From the NCBI GenBank assembly GCA_024195585.1, contig SWBL01000016.1:209643-273642 (forward strand): DNA of 64,000 nucleotides. The letters run 5' to 3'. This DNA comes from Aureobasidium sp. EXF-3400. Lineage: Eukaryota > Ascomycota > Dothideomycetes > Dothideales > Saccotheciaceae. Shown one piece after another: positions 53,972-63,374 of the stretch. The notes under the pieces are model-generated. The model searched no databases and was not told the DNA's origin. It saw nothing but the letters and a program-made list of their open reading frames with translations. Made by a program: the position numbers and the translations under genes. Numbering within the stretch: the first letter of the stretch is position 1; every line of letters starts with the position of its first letter.

Positions 53972-54345
53972 GGTTGATATTGAGTAGGCTTATCTCTACC
54001 CTCGCCATCTCACCTGCCTCTCACTCTTGCGTTACATGGATGTGGTTTAAGGGCGACTATAAATGAGAGTAGCCGCGTCGTTGACCCGATAACTTCGTCG
54101 ACATCGGTGTCGATGCTATGTATATAGTCACGTTCATTGTAGTATTGGAAATCAGGATATAGGGAATACTAGACATAAACTACCCGGGTCAATATCGAGC
54201 GCGATCATCTCACTACTCTCCCCATCTCGCCCTATCCTCTGCATCAACATCTAACTAATATATTCCATCTGCGATGTTAGGAGATGCTCTCGGCGTCATC
54301 GACCCGAGAACCTCGTCGACGTCGACATCAATGTTATAGTAGATG
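53972..54345. repeat. Diverged direct repeat of ~155 bp
   Basis: Copy A (about 53972-54127) and copy B (about 54187-54345) share, in order, TTGATATTGAG / TCAATATCGAG, CCTCGCCATCTC / CTCCCCATCTC, and GACCCGATAACTTCGTCGAC / GACCCGAGAACCTCGTCGAC. Many differences are C/T or G/A transitions. The copies lie about 216 bp apart. Confidence 0.5.
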
Positions 54346-54722
54346 TTCAAACCAGACGGTCGCAAGTCGAAGGCAGCACACGAACACTCTATGAAGTGAG
54401 TGCCATTGGTAAGAGACAATGTTCTGCTGGACAGGCAGGGATGGTGGGCAGAGTAAGTTAGGATGTAAGAGGGTTTTATACTAGAGGAGAGAGAAATGTC
54501 CCTTGCTTTGAAATTCTCTCACGTGCTAGATCATATCTTTCTGGCGGAGTCGAATAGCCACCTGAAACATATCTACGACCTATGATAACTTTTTCAACGA
54601 TGACTGTTCCCAATAGAGGATAGTTGTATAGTCATATGAAACATACCTACCAGTTTTGATGGCTTTTCTAACGATGTTTTCGATGGAATATCACTCTGAT
54701 GGAAGCGTATACATTGAACCAT

Positions 54723-54830
54723 AGTATAAGAACCACAGTATAAGAACCACAGTATAAGAACCACAGTATAAGAACCACAGTATAAGAACCACAGTACAAG
54801 AACCACAGTACAAGAACCACAGTATAAGAA
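54723..54830. repeat. 14 bp minisatellite (AGTATAAGAACCAC)n
   Basis: Seven complete tandem copies from 54723 to 54820 plus a partial eighth. Copies six and seven share the same T-to-C variant (AGTACAAG). Very high identity indicates recent expansion by slippage. Confidence 0.95.
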
Positions 54831-55489
54831 CGCCGATTCATTGAACTTCTGGCAAGTACACGATTACCGCAAACACTTCTTCGAGACGGGGAGTGGGACT
54901 TTGAGAGAGACACGGATTTCGCGATGGAAGTTCTGTTGCTATGATGTGTGTAGTCTGCAGATGGCAGGCTAGGGGCCAGAAGGTCACAGGTCACTATTCC
55001 TGAGATTCGGTGCTCTCTCCCAGATCAATATGTATGATCTCGAGCGGCTTCACAAAGTCATGTTTCCCGTTCAGGGATGACAACAGAAGCAAAAGGATCA
55101 TAGACCCAATGGCTTTCCTTCTCCATTGTCTCTGTTTCCACAAGCTTACTGGACTAGACATGAACTTGTTCCGCAGCCTTCCTGTGGCGTATACGCGGTA
55201 TACCTGGTCGTCCAGACTAGTGTGTGCCATGTGGTGTCAGGATCAGTTGGCTGCAAATTTGTGCTCTTATAGTGGTATTCATATGGCGTTGGTCGTCATC
55301 GAGTGAACCGGGAGAGACAATTGACAAACACGATCGAGTCCGTGTGGTTACAGAAGTACAAGATCGCAGAGACGTCAGAAATTCAGAATAAGAAAAAGGG
55401 TATCATTCCTCATGAATCATAAAAAAGCTAAGACACGTTCATCGTTTCGTCATCCAACCAACAACAAAGGAAAGAGGTCCAACAACCAT

Positions 55490-57025
55490 TCAAACATACC
55501 ACTCACGCTTCCAGCGTCTCCAATCCTCTATCGCAGCACCCTCAAGATCATCAGCATTGAGCATACCAACACCCTCCTGTACCAAAACGTGCCAGATATG
55601 ATTGCGCAGACTAACAGGCCAGTTTGGAGTATTCCAATACCTCGCCTTGAGACCTGCTTTCTTCGCCCCCCTGATTTGGCCACGGATGAGCTTCATCTGC
55701 TTGTCAGACAATTTGCCGCGCCAGACGCGACCAATAGATCTTTTGAAGTTAATGCTGGCGTAGTAGGATGTACTATTGTTGAAGGCAGAGGCTGGTGTGT
55801 TCGCAGGCAGGCCAGTCTTGCCTTGTCCTGCTGAATGTGGGTGGTATTCGTCGACTTCTGTTGATTCGGATCCTTCATTGATGTCGGATAATGAGAATGG
55901 TGATGGTTCGTAGAGCATAGCCAAGGGGGCGTCGTAAAATATGTCGCGGTATGTCGTGTTGTCGGTTAGAGTATCGAAGGGTGTGTTTCCTGTTCCAACC
56001 ACTGTGATTGCTCCGGGGACTGTATGAGTACCGTTGAAGTGGGTGAGATAACCCCGCGAGCGAAGCCCCTCAAGTTGCTCCTGGACTTTGTAGAAAGTGT
56101 CGGGGCCATGTGTCTTCATGTCAACAAGAAGAATCAAAGTCTGGTTCGGGTCCTCGTCGAAGACACCACGGTTCTTGGTGTTGTCGAACGCGGTGGGAGT
56201 GTTCTGCTTTTCCAATAACTCGATGAGAGGATCCACGTAGAGGCTAGTGAATGTGCGATTGGGGGTCAAGGACGCTGTGTTGTGACCCACGAACAGGTTG
56301 TCTCCAATATGCCAGACGTCTGCCTCAACACCGGTGCATCCGTAGTGTAAGGCTTCGTATAGAGGTACCCGCCTCCAGTAGTCGTTGTGTGAATGGACGG
56401 CTACGAAAACAATCAGTCAGACTGAAACACAATGATAAACAGACGTCTCAGGCACTTACGAATTGGCATAACATCCCGAGTGGCATCAGTAGGATAATGT
56501 GCCAGAGCACCTCCAATCTTACCCGAGTGCCCCCAATCAGGCAAGAATGATAAGTCCGTCACGACGAGCAGAGCGTTTCCATCAAATAGCCAAGACACTA
56601 TGTGTAGGATACCACTAAAGATACAAGTCAGCACTGATAAGAGTCCAATCAGAACAATCAACTCACAAGAGACACAGGATGGTCACTGGAATGATTATGC
56701 ATGCCAATCTGATGATGGCAACAATCGGAACAGGCCTTTTCATGGGCAACGGCTCCGGCTCTGATAACGATATAGGGATTTCGGTGACGACATAGTCTTC
56801 TTTCGCCTTGGCGATTGAAGTTCGAGGTTTCTCGGAGACGAAAGCGGGTTGATGATGAGGCTGAGAACGTAATCTCAGGGCCATAGGAGTGAGATTGTCG
56901 AGGATAAGATGATGCCAGCGTCGCGGAGGAGTTGATTGATAACATGCATTCTCAACTTCAGCGGGAGATAGATGTCTAGGACTTTGTTCCGCTGTGGGAG
57001 TGATCTCCAGTACAGAAATTTCCAT
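55490..57025 (-). CDS. Aim6-like membrane phosphodiesterase-fold protein
   Basis: Exons 57025-56667, 56614-56460 and 56400-55490 give 474 residues. The introns (GTGAGT...TTTAG, GTAAGT...CGTAG) restore the frame exactly. A cytoplasmic ~95-residue N-terminus is followed by one membrane segment (PIVAIIRLACIIIPVTILCL). The luminal domain begins [20 protein letters not shown] and continues GCTGVEADVWHIGDNLFVGH. These His, Asn-Asp and Glu-x-Asp residues match the metal-binding start of the PLC-like TIM barrel in the yeast Aim6 family. Later come ILLVDMKTHG and a C-terminal helical part. Function in yeast is only known from altered mitochondrial inheritance; the substrate is unknown. The first ATG (MEISVLEITP) was chosen. 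Confidence 0.88.
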
Positions 57026-57739
57026 GGAGCAATGTGTTGCTTGCAAAACTAGAATTGAAAAGATAATGCCCTGGTCAAATAGTTGTTCTTCTCGGGCTTG
57101 GTATGTCCAATAGTCGAAATAGGTGGAGCCGATGACGGTGTGAAGTGCGGCAGGGCTCTTATAACGGGGCTCTTTTTATCAGTCTAAGGAATGACGATGA
57201 CAATCGAGTCAGAAGGAAACAGCAATGAGAGTGGTTTGCAAGCCAGATATAATAGCGAATGATTGCGTGGACTTGTCGCACACGCGGCGGACAGTCACAG
57301 ATGTTATATGGTAGGCGCGGAGGCCGGACACGAGGTCGGAAGTCATCGATGGTTCGGTCCAGCTGGCCTAGAACGCTATGAGGCTTGAATTCGCGCGCGA
57401 TATGGGAAGGTGCAAAGCTCGCGAGGTAAACTCTCCCCTCAAAGGGCGTTGCACCGAACCAATCACATGCAGACATGTGCAATTCCCGCCGTCGCGCAAA
57501 GCAGATTGACTAGAAACACGTCGAGCAACGATGTCGGCTGTGGCTTTAGGGGATACCAGTCCAACAGGTGTATGGTTTCTACCGAGCCTCTGATTGGTGC
57601 GCGGGGTACCCCAGATCTAGAGTTTGCCTAGTTGACAAACGCTGCAGATCACGCATTACAATTTACAGTCGAGACTTTTCCGAGGCGTAAAAGTCGCAAT
57701 AACAACCACCGCCATATCGCTTACTCTAACCACCACATA
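57026..57739. promoter_or_regulatory. Divergent promoter region
   Basis: About 710 nt between the diverging Aim6-like gene and the Lys-rich gene. No gene seen. A CTTATAACGGGG element near 57158 may act as TATA for the minus-strand gene. Confidence 0.4.
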
Positions 57740-58683
57740 ATGCCTCACAAACACAGAAGGAGGGACGATAATGCAGAAGAGTAATTCCGCACCCCCGCTG
57801 CCACCCCGAACCAAGTCCGAATGCTGATACTCTGCGCAGTTTCAATCTGCCTCCCACGACCGTCGCAAAGGCTTTGCCCGTAGGAAAAAATGCTCAGACT
57901 GTTTTTACCTCGGATGGAAAGAAGAAGAGAAAGACCGAGAAGAATGCATACAAGTTCGACGACACACCGAAGGCCTTTCAACGTCTGATGTACCGCGCGC
58001 AACCAAAGACCGAACCCGACGAGACCGAGTCCAAAACTGCCAACAAGAAGCGCAAACGCCAGGAGGATATCAAGCAAAAACAGAAGCAAAAGGGAACAAC
58101 CATGGAGATGCCAAAGATTCAGCCTGGTGAAAAGCTACGAGACTTCAATGCGCGCGTGGATCAGACATTGCCAGTGACTGGTCTGGCGCGAAAGGGCAAC
58201 CAAGGTCTGGCACCTGGAGAGAAGGTCACACGAACAAAGACGGAGAAGAGAATGCACAAGATGTACGACGAATGGAGAAAAGAGGATCAGCGTATCAAGG
58301 ACAAGGCTGAGGAGGAGCAAGAGAAGCGCGAGGAGGAAGAGGAAGAACGCAATGCACTGTACGGAGAAGACTCTGGCGTGCCTACGCTGCACGGCAAGAA
58401 GCGTCAAAGGATGATTGGCGAGTCCAAAGACAGCGACGATATCTGGGCTGTGCTCAAGACGAAACGCGACAAACCCAAGGGTCTACACGATGTGGCACAA
58501 GCACCTCCCGAGTTCACCGTGGTACCCAGGGAGAAATTCAAGGTCAAGAATGGAGCCAGAGCCGATGTCGCCGATGTCCCTAATGCTGCCGGTAGTTTGG
58601 CAAGGAGAGAAGAGTTGGGTGCAGAGAGAAAAAATATCATCGAGCAGTATCGTCTTCTGATGCGTAAGGCTTCGGCAGAGTAG
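57740..58683 (+). CDS. Lysine-rich, probably nucleolar protein
   Basis: Exons 57740-57780 and 57840-58683 (59 nt intron, GTAATT...CGCAG) give 294 residues. The protein starts MPHKHRRRDDNAEDFNLPPT and is built of basic low-complexity stretches (DGKKKRKTEKNAYKFDDTPK, NKKRKRQEDIKQKQKQKG). It has a conserved-looking FDDTPKAFQRLM helix, a Glu-rich coiled coil (KAEEEQEKREEEEEERNALY) and repeated nuclear localisation signals. Such features are usual for ribosome-biogenesis factors, and the start and DDTPKAF segment look like a conserved fungal family, but I cannot name the orthologue. It is convergent with ureD, 70 nt apart. Confidence 0.8.
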
Positions 58684-58753
58684 ACTTTGAGACGTATATC
58701 AAGCATTACGCACCTCGAGGCGATTAGGTGCCGGGTACAAAAGATGTCCGAAT

Positions 58754-59785
58754 CTACCGCAAGCAAAGCAAGCTTCTTTCCCCGAATTGAGTTGTGACGC
58801 TGCCTTCGGTCTCAAGCATTGAGCGCAACCAACGCTTTCCGCCCTCAACTTCCCTTGCGCCGAACTTGACAACCACACACCCTCGTGTCATGGCTGCTGA
58901 CCATAGTAAACCATCACTAGCTTCCTGCTTTTGTCTTGCTTTTCGCTTTATCACGAGAGGTTCCATGTCTCGTATTGCGTCGTCAGCTTCGTTGGTAGTA
59001 TCCCATTTTCTGCCTCCAATCCGGGGTATTGATTTGAATTCGTCCATAAAAAATGCCGCAAGACTTGAGAACATAGGTCCGTATAAGATTAGAGTACCGA
59101 AAGCGCCGAGACCGTCCATACGTCGCGTCAGTGAAGTCTGTATGGCCTCATCGCCGGCGTCCAAGGTGACACTGTCACGCAATAACAGTCTCGTGTTATC
59201 GGATCCGTGGGATCCGTCAACAAGCCAGACTTCATTTTTGCTGGAATATTTGAAGAAATTCCAGTCCTCACCTAAGGCTCTGCGACCTTGACACACCCAG
59301 TCCAAAACACACATGCTAGCATTTGGAAGATCCTGCTGGTGGTGTATGTAAAACCGTTGAGTTTGTTCAAAAGCACTCTTGGCGAATGGCTGGACAGGGT
59401 CAGGAAGATAAACCAAAGCAGCAGCAGGTTTCAGATGGATATTCGTGTCCTGTCGACTGAGAGTGGATGGTGATGGAGTCTTGAAGATCTTGGTGCTGCC
59501 CTGGGTGAGGATGAGCAGATGAGTGGTAGCATCGATATCAATCCGCAGGGTGATAGTATCACCAGCGACTATACCACCTCCATAGGTGAGGATGTAAAGA
59601 GTGTGGACTTGGTGTGACGAGTCATGGTCGGCAGATGGAGTTATAGTCACAGGAGATGGTGAGATGAGTTTGAGAGGGTACTGATAAGTCAGGGTCTGGA
59701 GGGTAGGAGTGCCTGGCGGCAGTAGAGCCAGGTGAACGCGCCCATGACCAGGCAAAGAGTCGGTGGGCGGAAAAGGGTTTCTCAT
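58754..59785 (-). CDS. ureD: Urease accessory protein UreD/UreH
   Basis: An intronless 343-residue frame, MRNPFPPTDSLPGHGRVHLA. UreD hallmarks are TLYILTYGGGIVAGDTITLR, THLLILTQGSTKIFKT, AALVYLPDPVQPFAKSAFEQ and VLDWVCQGRRALGEDW. UreD binds apo-urease together with UreF and UreG and guides nickel and CO2 into the active site, so the cell can use urea as nitrogen source. Fungal urease assembly factors are usually scattered in the genome, and no other urease gene is seen here. Length is normal, with a Ser/Asp insert around residues 45-60. Confidence 0.92.
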   Translation of the reverse strand: MRNPFPPTDSLPGHGRVHLALLPPGTPTLQTLTYQYPLKLISPSPVTITPSADHDSSHQVHTLYILTYGGGIVAGDTITLRIDIDATTHLLILTQGSTKIFKTPSPSTLSRQDTNIHLKPAAALVYLPDPVQPFAKSAFEQTQRFYIHHQQDLPNASMCVLDWVCQGRRALGEDWNFFKYSSKNEVWLVDGSHGSDNTRLLLRDSVTLDAGDEAIQTSLTRRMDGLGAFGTLILYGPMFSSLAAFFMDEFKSIPRIGGRKWDTTNEADDAIRDMEPLVIKRKARQKQEASDGLLWSAAMTRGCVVVKFGAREVEGGKRWLRSMLETEGSVTTQFGERSLLCLR

Positions 59786-60157
59786 GCTCTGGTGAAACAG
59801 ACATCAAACGCAGAGCGTCTGTTGATAAAGAAACGATGCCAAGGGATTTGAAGGTTGCGTTGCCCTGTGCCACGGACTTGGGGCATGCGGGTGTGCGGGA
59901 AGGGAGACAAGAATAGCCACTTTAGACTCCCAAGAAACACTCTTTGTGCAGCAATTCGCCCTGCAAACCTGCAAATCTGCTGCATCTCGCTCCCCTGCTG
60001 CATTGAATCTTGCGTCACTCCTTTTCTGGACTTTGTCTACACATTTTCTCCACGCCTTGTGATTACTCAGACGAACAAGACATCGCCTCGTCGCCCCAAG
60101 CGAAGGGGCTTCTATACAACAGCCTAAACACTCGCCTCGCCGAACAACACATTCGCT
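59786..60157. promoter_or_regulatory. Divergent promoter between ureD and the Csi2-like gene
   Basis: 372 nt shared by two genes reading outward. No TATA box seen. The stretch 60000-60150 is a C/A-rich leader for the plus-strand gene. Confidence 0.4.
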
Positions 60158-61246
60158 ATGAGGACGAATAACGTACTGCTGGCATTCGCCGCCGGTACCG
60201 TCCTGGTCGCCGCTCAGAACACCGCCCAAACAACAGCGGCCCCTACAACGGACAAATTGACGGGAGTCTCGTCCTTTGTCAAGTCGACCAGTACTTCGAG
60301 TGCTGCTGCCTCGTCATCCACATCCAACGCTTCCAAGTCTTCTTCAGCGGCTTCGAAAACCTCTAGTGCCGCTGCTTCCACCACCGTCTCACACGCAACC
60401 GATTTGCCCACCCTCGCCGGTGCCACCATCCCCGACATGGTCATCCCCTTCACCGCCGATGCCCCCTTCATGCAAAAGTCGAGTGTACCCGAGGGAACCA
60501 TATTCATTGCCGTGGGCGCTTGTTTGGCGTTCCTGGGCGCTTGTGTGCTGGCATGGCGTGCAATGGTTGCCTGGACCATCAACCGCTCCGTTAAGCGCGC
60601 AGCCATGGCCAGTGTCATGGCCTCAAACGCAAAGACCAAATACGGCCCTGGCGGCAACCTCTACGCTATGCCCCAAGGCTCTTCCCTATCTCTCGATGCC
60701 CTGACTTCAGTCGGCAAGCCTGTGTCCTCTGGAAGCCCACACAAGGAAAACCGCAAGAGCGCACAACCCAAAGCCGATCCCTCGTCTCTCTTCTTCTCTC
60801 CTACTGCCGGTCAGCGCAACTCAGCATACATGCCCGTCAACCAGAACCGCAGCTCTACTTACCTGCCTGCTGGCTACTACGCCACTCCCGGCGCTCAAGC
60901 AGCTGGAGGTCGCGACTCGATGATCCTAGGTGCCGCACCAAGCCTGCAGCCCACTACAAACCGCTACTCGCGCGCGGAATACTCTCCACCTTCCAGTCGC
61001 GACGGTTCTCGTCCTCGCAGCAGCATGAACCCACACTCGCATAACCGAACAGGTTCAAATGCATTGCTCAACCCTTCACACCAGCTGTATCATCAACCCA
61101 GCACAAGCAGTTTGGCTGTTGGGTATGGTGCTCAGCAAGACGATAGCAGTGATCTCGGCAGCAATATGCCTGGTCAACGTGCTCCTAGCGCTTACTTTGA
61201 TGATGTGCTACAGGAACATGGTAGTGGGCCTCGTGAACGCTACTAA
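60158..61246 (+). CDS. Csi2-like single-pass membrane protein
   Basis: A 362-residue intronless frame. A signal peptide (MRTNNVLLAFAAGTVLVAAQ) is followed by a Ser/Thr/Ala-rich extracytoplasmic part that should be O-mannosylated (to ~residue 85). After a conserved-looking juxtamembrane region (IPDMVIPFTADAPFMQKSSV) comes one membrane helix (FIAVGACLAFLGACVLAWRA, ~residues 114-133). WTINRSVKRAA and a long disordered Ser/Pro/Asn cytoplasmic tail follow. This layout and the helix sequence match the fungal family of yeast Csi2 and related vacuolar/cell-surface proteins linked to chitin synthesis. The molecular role is not established. Confidence 0.75.
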   Translation: MRTNNVLLAFAAGTVLVAAQNTAQTTAAPTTDKLTGVSSFVKSTSTSSAAASSSTSNASKSSSAASKTSSAAASTTVSHATDLPTLAGATIPDMVIPFTADAPFMQKSSVPEGTIFIAVGACLAFLGACVLAWRAMVAWTINRSVKRAAMASVMASNAKTKYGPGGNLYAMPQGSSLSLDALTSVGKPVSSGSPHKENRKSAQPKADPSSLFFSPTAGQRNSAYMPVNQNRSSTYLPAGYYATPGAQAAGGRDSMILGAAPSLQPTTNRYSRAEYSPPSSRDGSRPRSSMNPHSHNRTGSNALLNPSHQLYHQPSTSSLAVGYGAQQDDSSDLGSNMPGQRAPSAYFDDVLQEHGSGPRERY

Positions 61247-61833
61247 ATGTTCTTTTTTCTCTATCTTCGAACGTCTCATCCAGCCTTTTAATCATTGCGG
61301 TTGTTTTGATTTCTTCTTTATCTGTGCTCACGATTTTTATGGTTTCTCAAATTGTACATATGGGGTGGAAGCGTATCATTGTTTTTGTTTATTTAGTCAT
61401 GATTATCGTCCTTATTCTTTTTGCATTGGAGGAAGGTGGTGGGTTACGGAGTGCTATCTTCATCACACATTAATACCATCATTTCCTCTTTTTCTTGTCA
61501 CACAAGCATTCAAGAACACTGAGTCATACGAATGATTCACAAGCAAGAAGTTGCAGAACGGATATTGGAAAGCAAGAATGATAATTGATATACAAAGGTT
61601 TGCGATGAAAAATGCAAAAAAGCCATGTCCTCGTCATCTCAAAAGAGACAAACCAAAACAGACTAATGATAGAAATATAAAAACAGAGAAATCCGAGTCC
61701 CCAGAAAAGCTGAAGAACCTCGAATCGCAGCAAAGCAAGAACCCAAAGACTGAAAAGAAGAAAAGCTACTCAAACGATCAAATGTCTATCCATCATCAAA
61801 AGATGAGGTAGCCATGGGTTGACCAGTATGAGT
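61247..61833. other. 3' intergenic stretch
   Basis: About 590 nt between convergent genes, T-rich after the plus-strand gene and A-rich before the minus-strand gene. No gene. Confidence 0.4.
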
Positions 61834-62355
61834 TTACTTGGCTTCAGCAGCCTCGGTCTCGACGGCAGCGGCCTCGGTGGTGGTGGCCTCGGGCTCGCGG
61901 CGGTAGACTTGTCCAGGAGCGTCACCCCAGCCGTTCCAGAGGTGAGGGTTGTACTTCTTACCCCAAGAGGAGAAGGCTGGGTCGGCCTCGGCCTCACGAC
62001 GGTAGACCTGGCCAGGGGCGTCGCCCCAGCCGTTCCAGAGGTGAGGGTTGTATTTTTTGCCCCACGAGGAGAATGCTGGGTCGGCTTCAGCCTCACGGCG
62101 GTAGACTTGTCCGGGAGCATCGCCCCAACCGTTCCAGAGGTGAGGGTTGTACTTCTTTCCCCAGGAGGAGAAGGCAGGCTCAGCCTCGCGGCGGTAGACC
62201 TGTCCAGGAGCATCACCCCAGCCGTTCCAGAGATGAGGGTTGTACTTCTTGCCCCACGAGGAGAAAGCAGGTTCGGGAGCAGCATTGGGTTGAGCGGTGG
62301 GAGCAGCAGAGGCAACTGCGGCCATAGTGGCCATAGCAACAGCGGTGACCTTCAT
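61834..62355 (-). CDS. Secreted Kex2-type repeat precursor, alpha-factor-like pheromone candidate
   Basis: A 173-residue frame. A signal peptide (MKVTAVAMATMAAVASA) is followed by four tandem repeats of about 33, 33, 31 and 27+ residues and an acidic Glu/Ala/Thr tail. Each repeat holds PAFSSWG, a Lys-Lys pair, the invariant YNPHLWNGWGDAPGQVY, then Arg-Arg followed by Glu-Ala-Glu(-Ala-Asp) or Glu-Pro-Glu-Ala. Dibasic Kex2 sites followed by X-Ala/X-Pro dipeptides for a Ste13-type aminopeptidase are exactly how the yeast alpha-factor precursor is built. The peptide end W..W..(A)PGQ.Y resembles yeast alpha-factor WHWLQLKPGQPMY. A TATA box lies upstream. The alternative is another Kex2-processed secreted peptide (for example a RiPP), but no UstY-type gene is nearby. 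Confidence 0.85.
   Translation of the reverse strand: MKVTAVAMATMAAVASAAPTAQPNAAPEPAFSSWGKKYNPHLWNGWGDAPGQVYRREAEPAFSSWGKKYNPHLWNGWGDAPGQVYRREAEADPAFSSWGKKYNPHLWNGWGDAPGQVYRREAEADPAFSSWGKKYNPHLWNGWGDAPGQVYRREPEATTTEAAAVETEAAEAK
61901..62290 (-). repeat. Four 93-99 bp coding repeats of the peptide precursor
   Basis: The CGGTAGAC block (reverse complement of the GQVYRR codons) recurs at about 61901, 62000, 62099 and 62192, so spacings are 99, 99 and 93 bp. The six missing bases remove one Ala-Asp pair. Only scattered synonymous differences separate the copies. Confidence 0.9.
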
Positions 62356-62450
62356 GATTGGTTTTTTGAGTTGTTTGTAGTGTGTGGGATATAGAGAAAT
62401 GAGTGACTTGTGAGTTGGTGGAACAAGACATGGAGGGACTGGGATGTGTT

Positions 62451-62461
62451 GTATATATATT
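62451..62461 (-). promoter_or_regulatory. TATA box of the peptide precursor gene
   Basis: GTATATATATT, about 100 nt upstream of the ATG at 62355, followed by a C/A-rich leader on the minus strand. Confidence 0.6.
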
Positions 62462-63374
62462 GCTTATTGGCAGTGTTGGAGGATGTAAGTGTGTATCAAT
62501 AAGATTTCCAATAAAGAAATACAACACATCGGATCATCGAACTTACCATTGGGTTATTGGCCTCGTGGCAACACGATGTGACAATCAGCATGTCAAAGGA
62601 ATCACTTACCGAGCCAATGTAGGTGGGGACATGGCAAAGAGAGCTGCGTATACGTCGAAGTGTGGAAACGAGGTGTGCGGACGAGAGCAAAGAATGCTGT
62701 TTCGACACAAGAGCAGACGCTTGTCGTTGACCAAGAACCGAGTAACAGACTCGAGAGCTAGCCATGGCTATTTCATATGGCTTTGTAGACGCTGAATGAA
62801 GTCGTGTTTGAGGTGTAAGGTGTGGCTTTGGGACGAGGTCGAATCCAGGTGTCAATAAGCAGAATTGCCAGATCGGGTGTTGAATAAGAAATGGGATGAG
62901 ATGTCTCGTCTGCGCGTCGAGCCGTAGAGAGAGCCTTGATGAACCTCCTCCCCGTGTGCTCAGATTTGTAACCTTCTACCCTGCTTCTGCGAAAGCATAT
63001 AGTTATGTGCTCGCTATCGAAAGTGACCCGAGATGTGTCCAAAGAGAGCGTAGAAAATGTCATATCGTATCTCAATGGTACTGTCCTATTTCTCAAGATC
63101 ATTGTGCACTTCGATAGTCCCATGCGTTACAGAATCTTGCACATGGGGAGGAAGGAGGGAGGAGGATGTCGGCTCGGCTAGGCGGTCGGCAGTAGATGGA
63201 GGAAGTCGGGAGATAGGCTGTCCCGATTCGCCCGAGTGGTCCCGCAAAGGTCTACCGCACCAGGCTTGGCAGGTGCTCTCCGCCTGGGACTGCATTTTGA
63301 CGGTGCATTCGTGTTGTTGCTATACCTCCTCGTCGCTCTCACCCTCTATACCCCACCACTCCGCACCTGTCGCC
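62462..63374. other. Divergent intergenic region
   Basis: About 900 nt between the peptide precursor (minus) and IDH1 (plus). Several short frames, none supported. The last ~100 nt are C/T-rich, as expected for the leader of a highly expressed metabolic gene. Confidence 0.4.

Larger units (their letters stand above)
53029..55489. other. AT-rich gene-less stretch with repeats
   Basis: About 2.4 kb without a supportable gene. It contains a 14 bp minisatellite and a diverged direct repeat (listed separately). A GGTTCGAATCC sequence near 53550 resembles a tRNA B-box, but no cloverleaf forms around it. Confidence 0.5.

Noticed and set aside
54594..54994. Open frames with LWFLYCGSYTVVL repeats
   Set aside because: They are produced only by the 14 bp minisatellite, where 14 x 3 bases give a periodic peptide; there is no flanking coding sequence.
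61834..62355. Calling the repeat precursor a ustiloxin/phomopsin-type RiPP
   Set aside because: No UstYa/DUF3328-like or tyrosinase gene is present in the neighbouring ~10 kb, and the Glu-Ala ladders fit pheromone processing better.
61819..62394. Gly/Leu/Val-rich open frames opposite the peptide precursor
   Set aside because: They mirror the 99 bp repeats of the real gene and repeat with the same period; they have no signal peptide or independent promoter.
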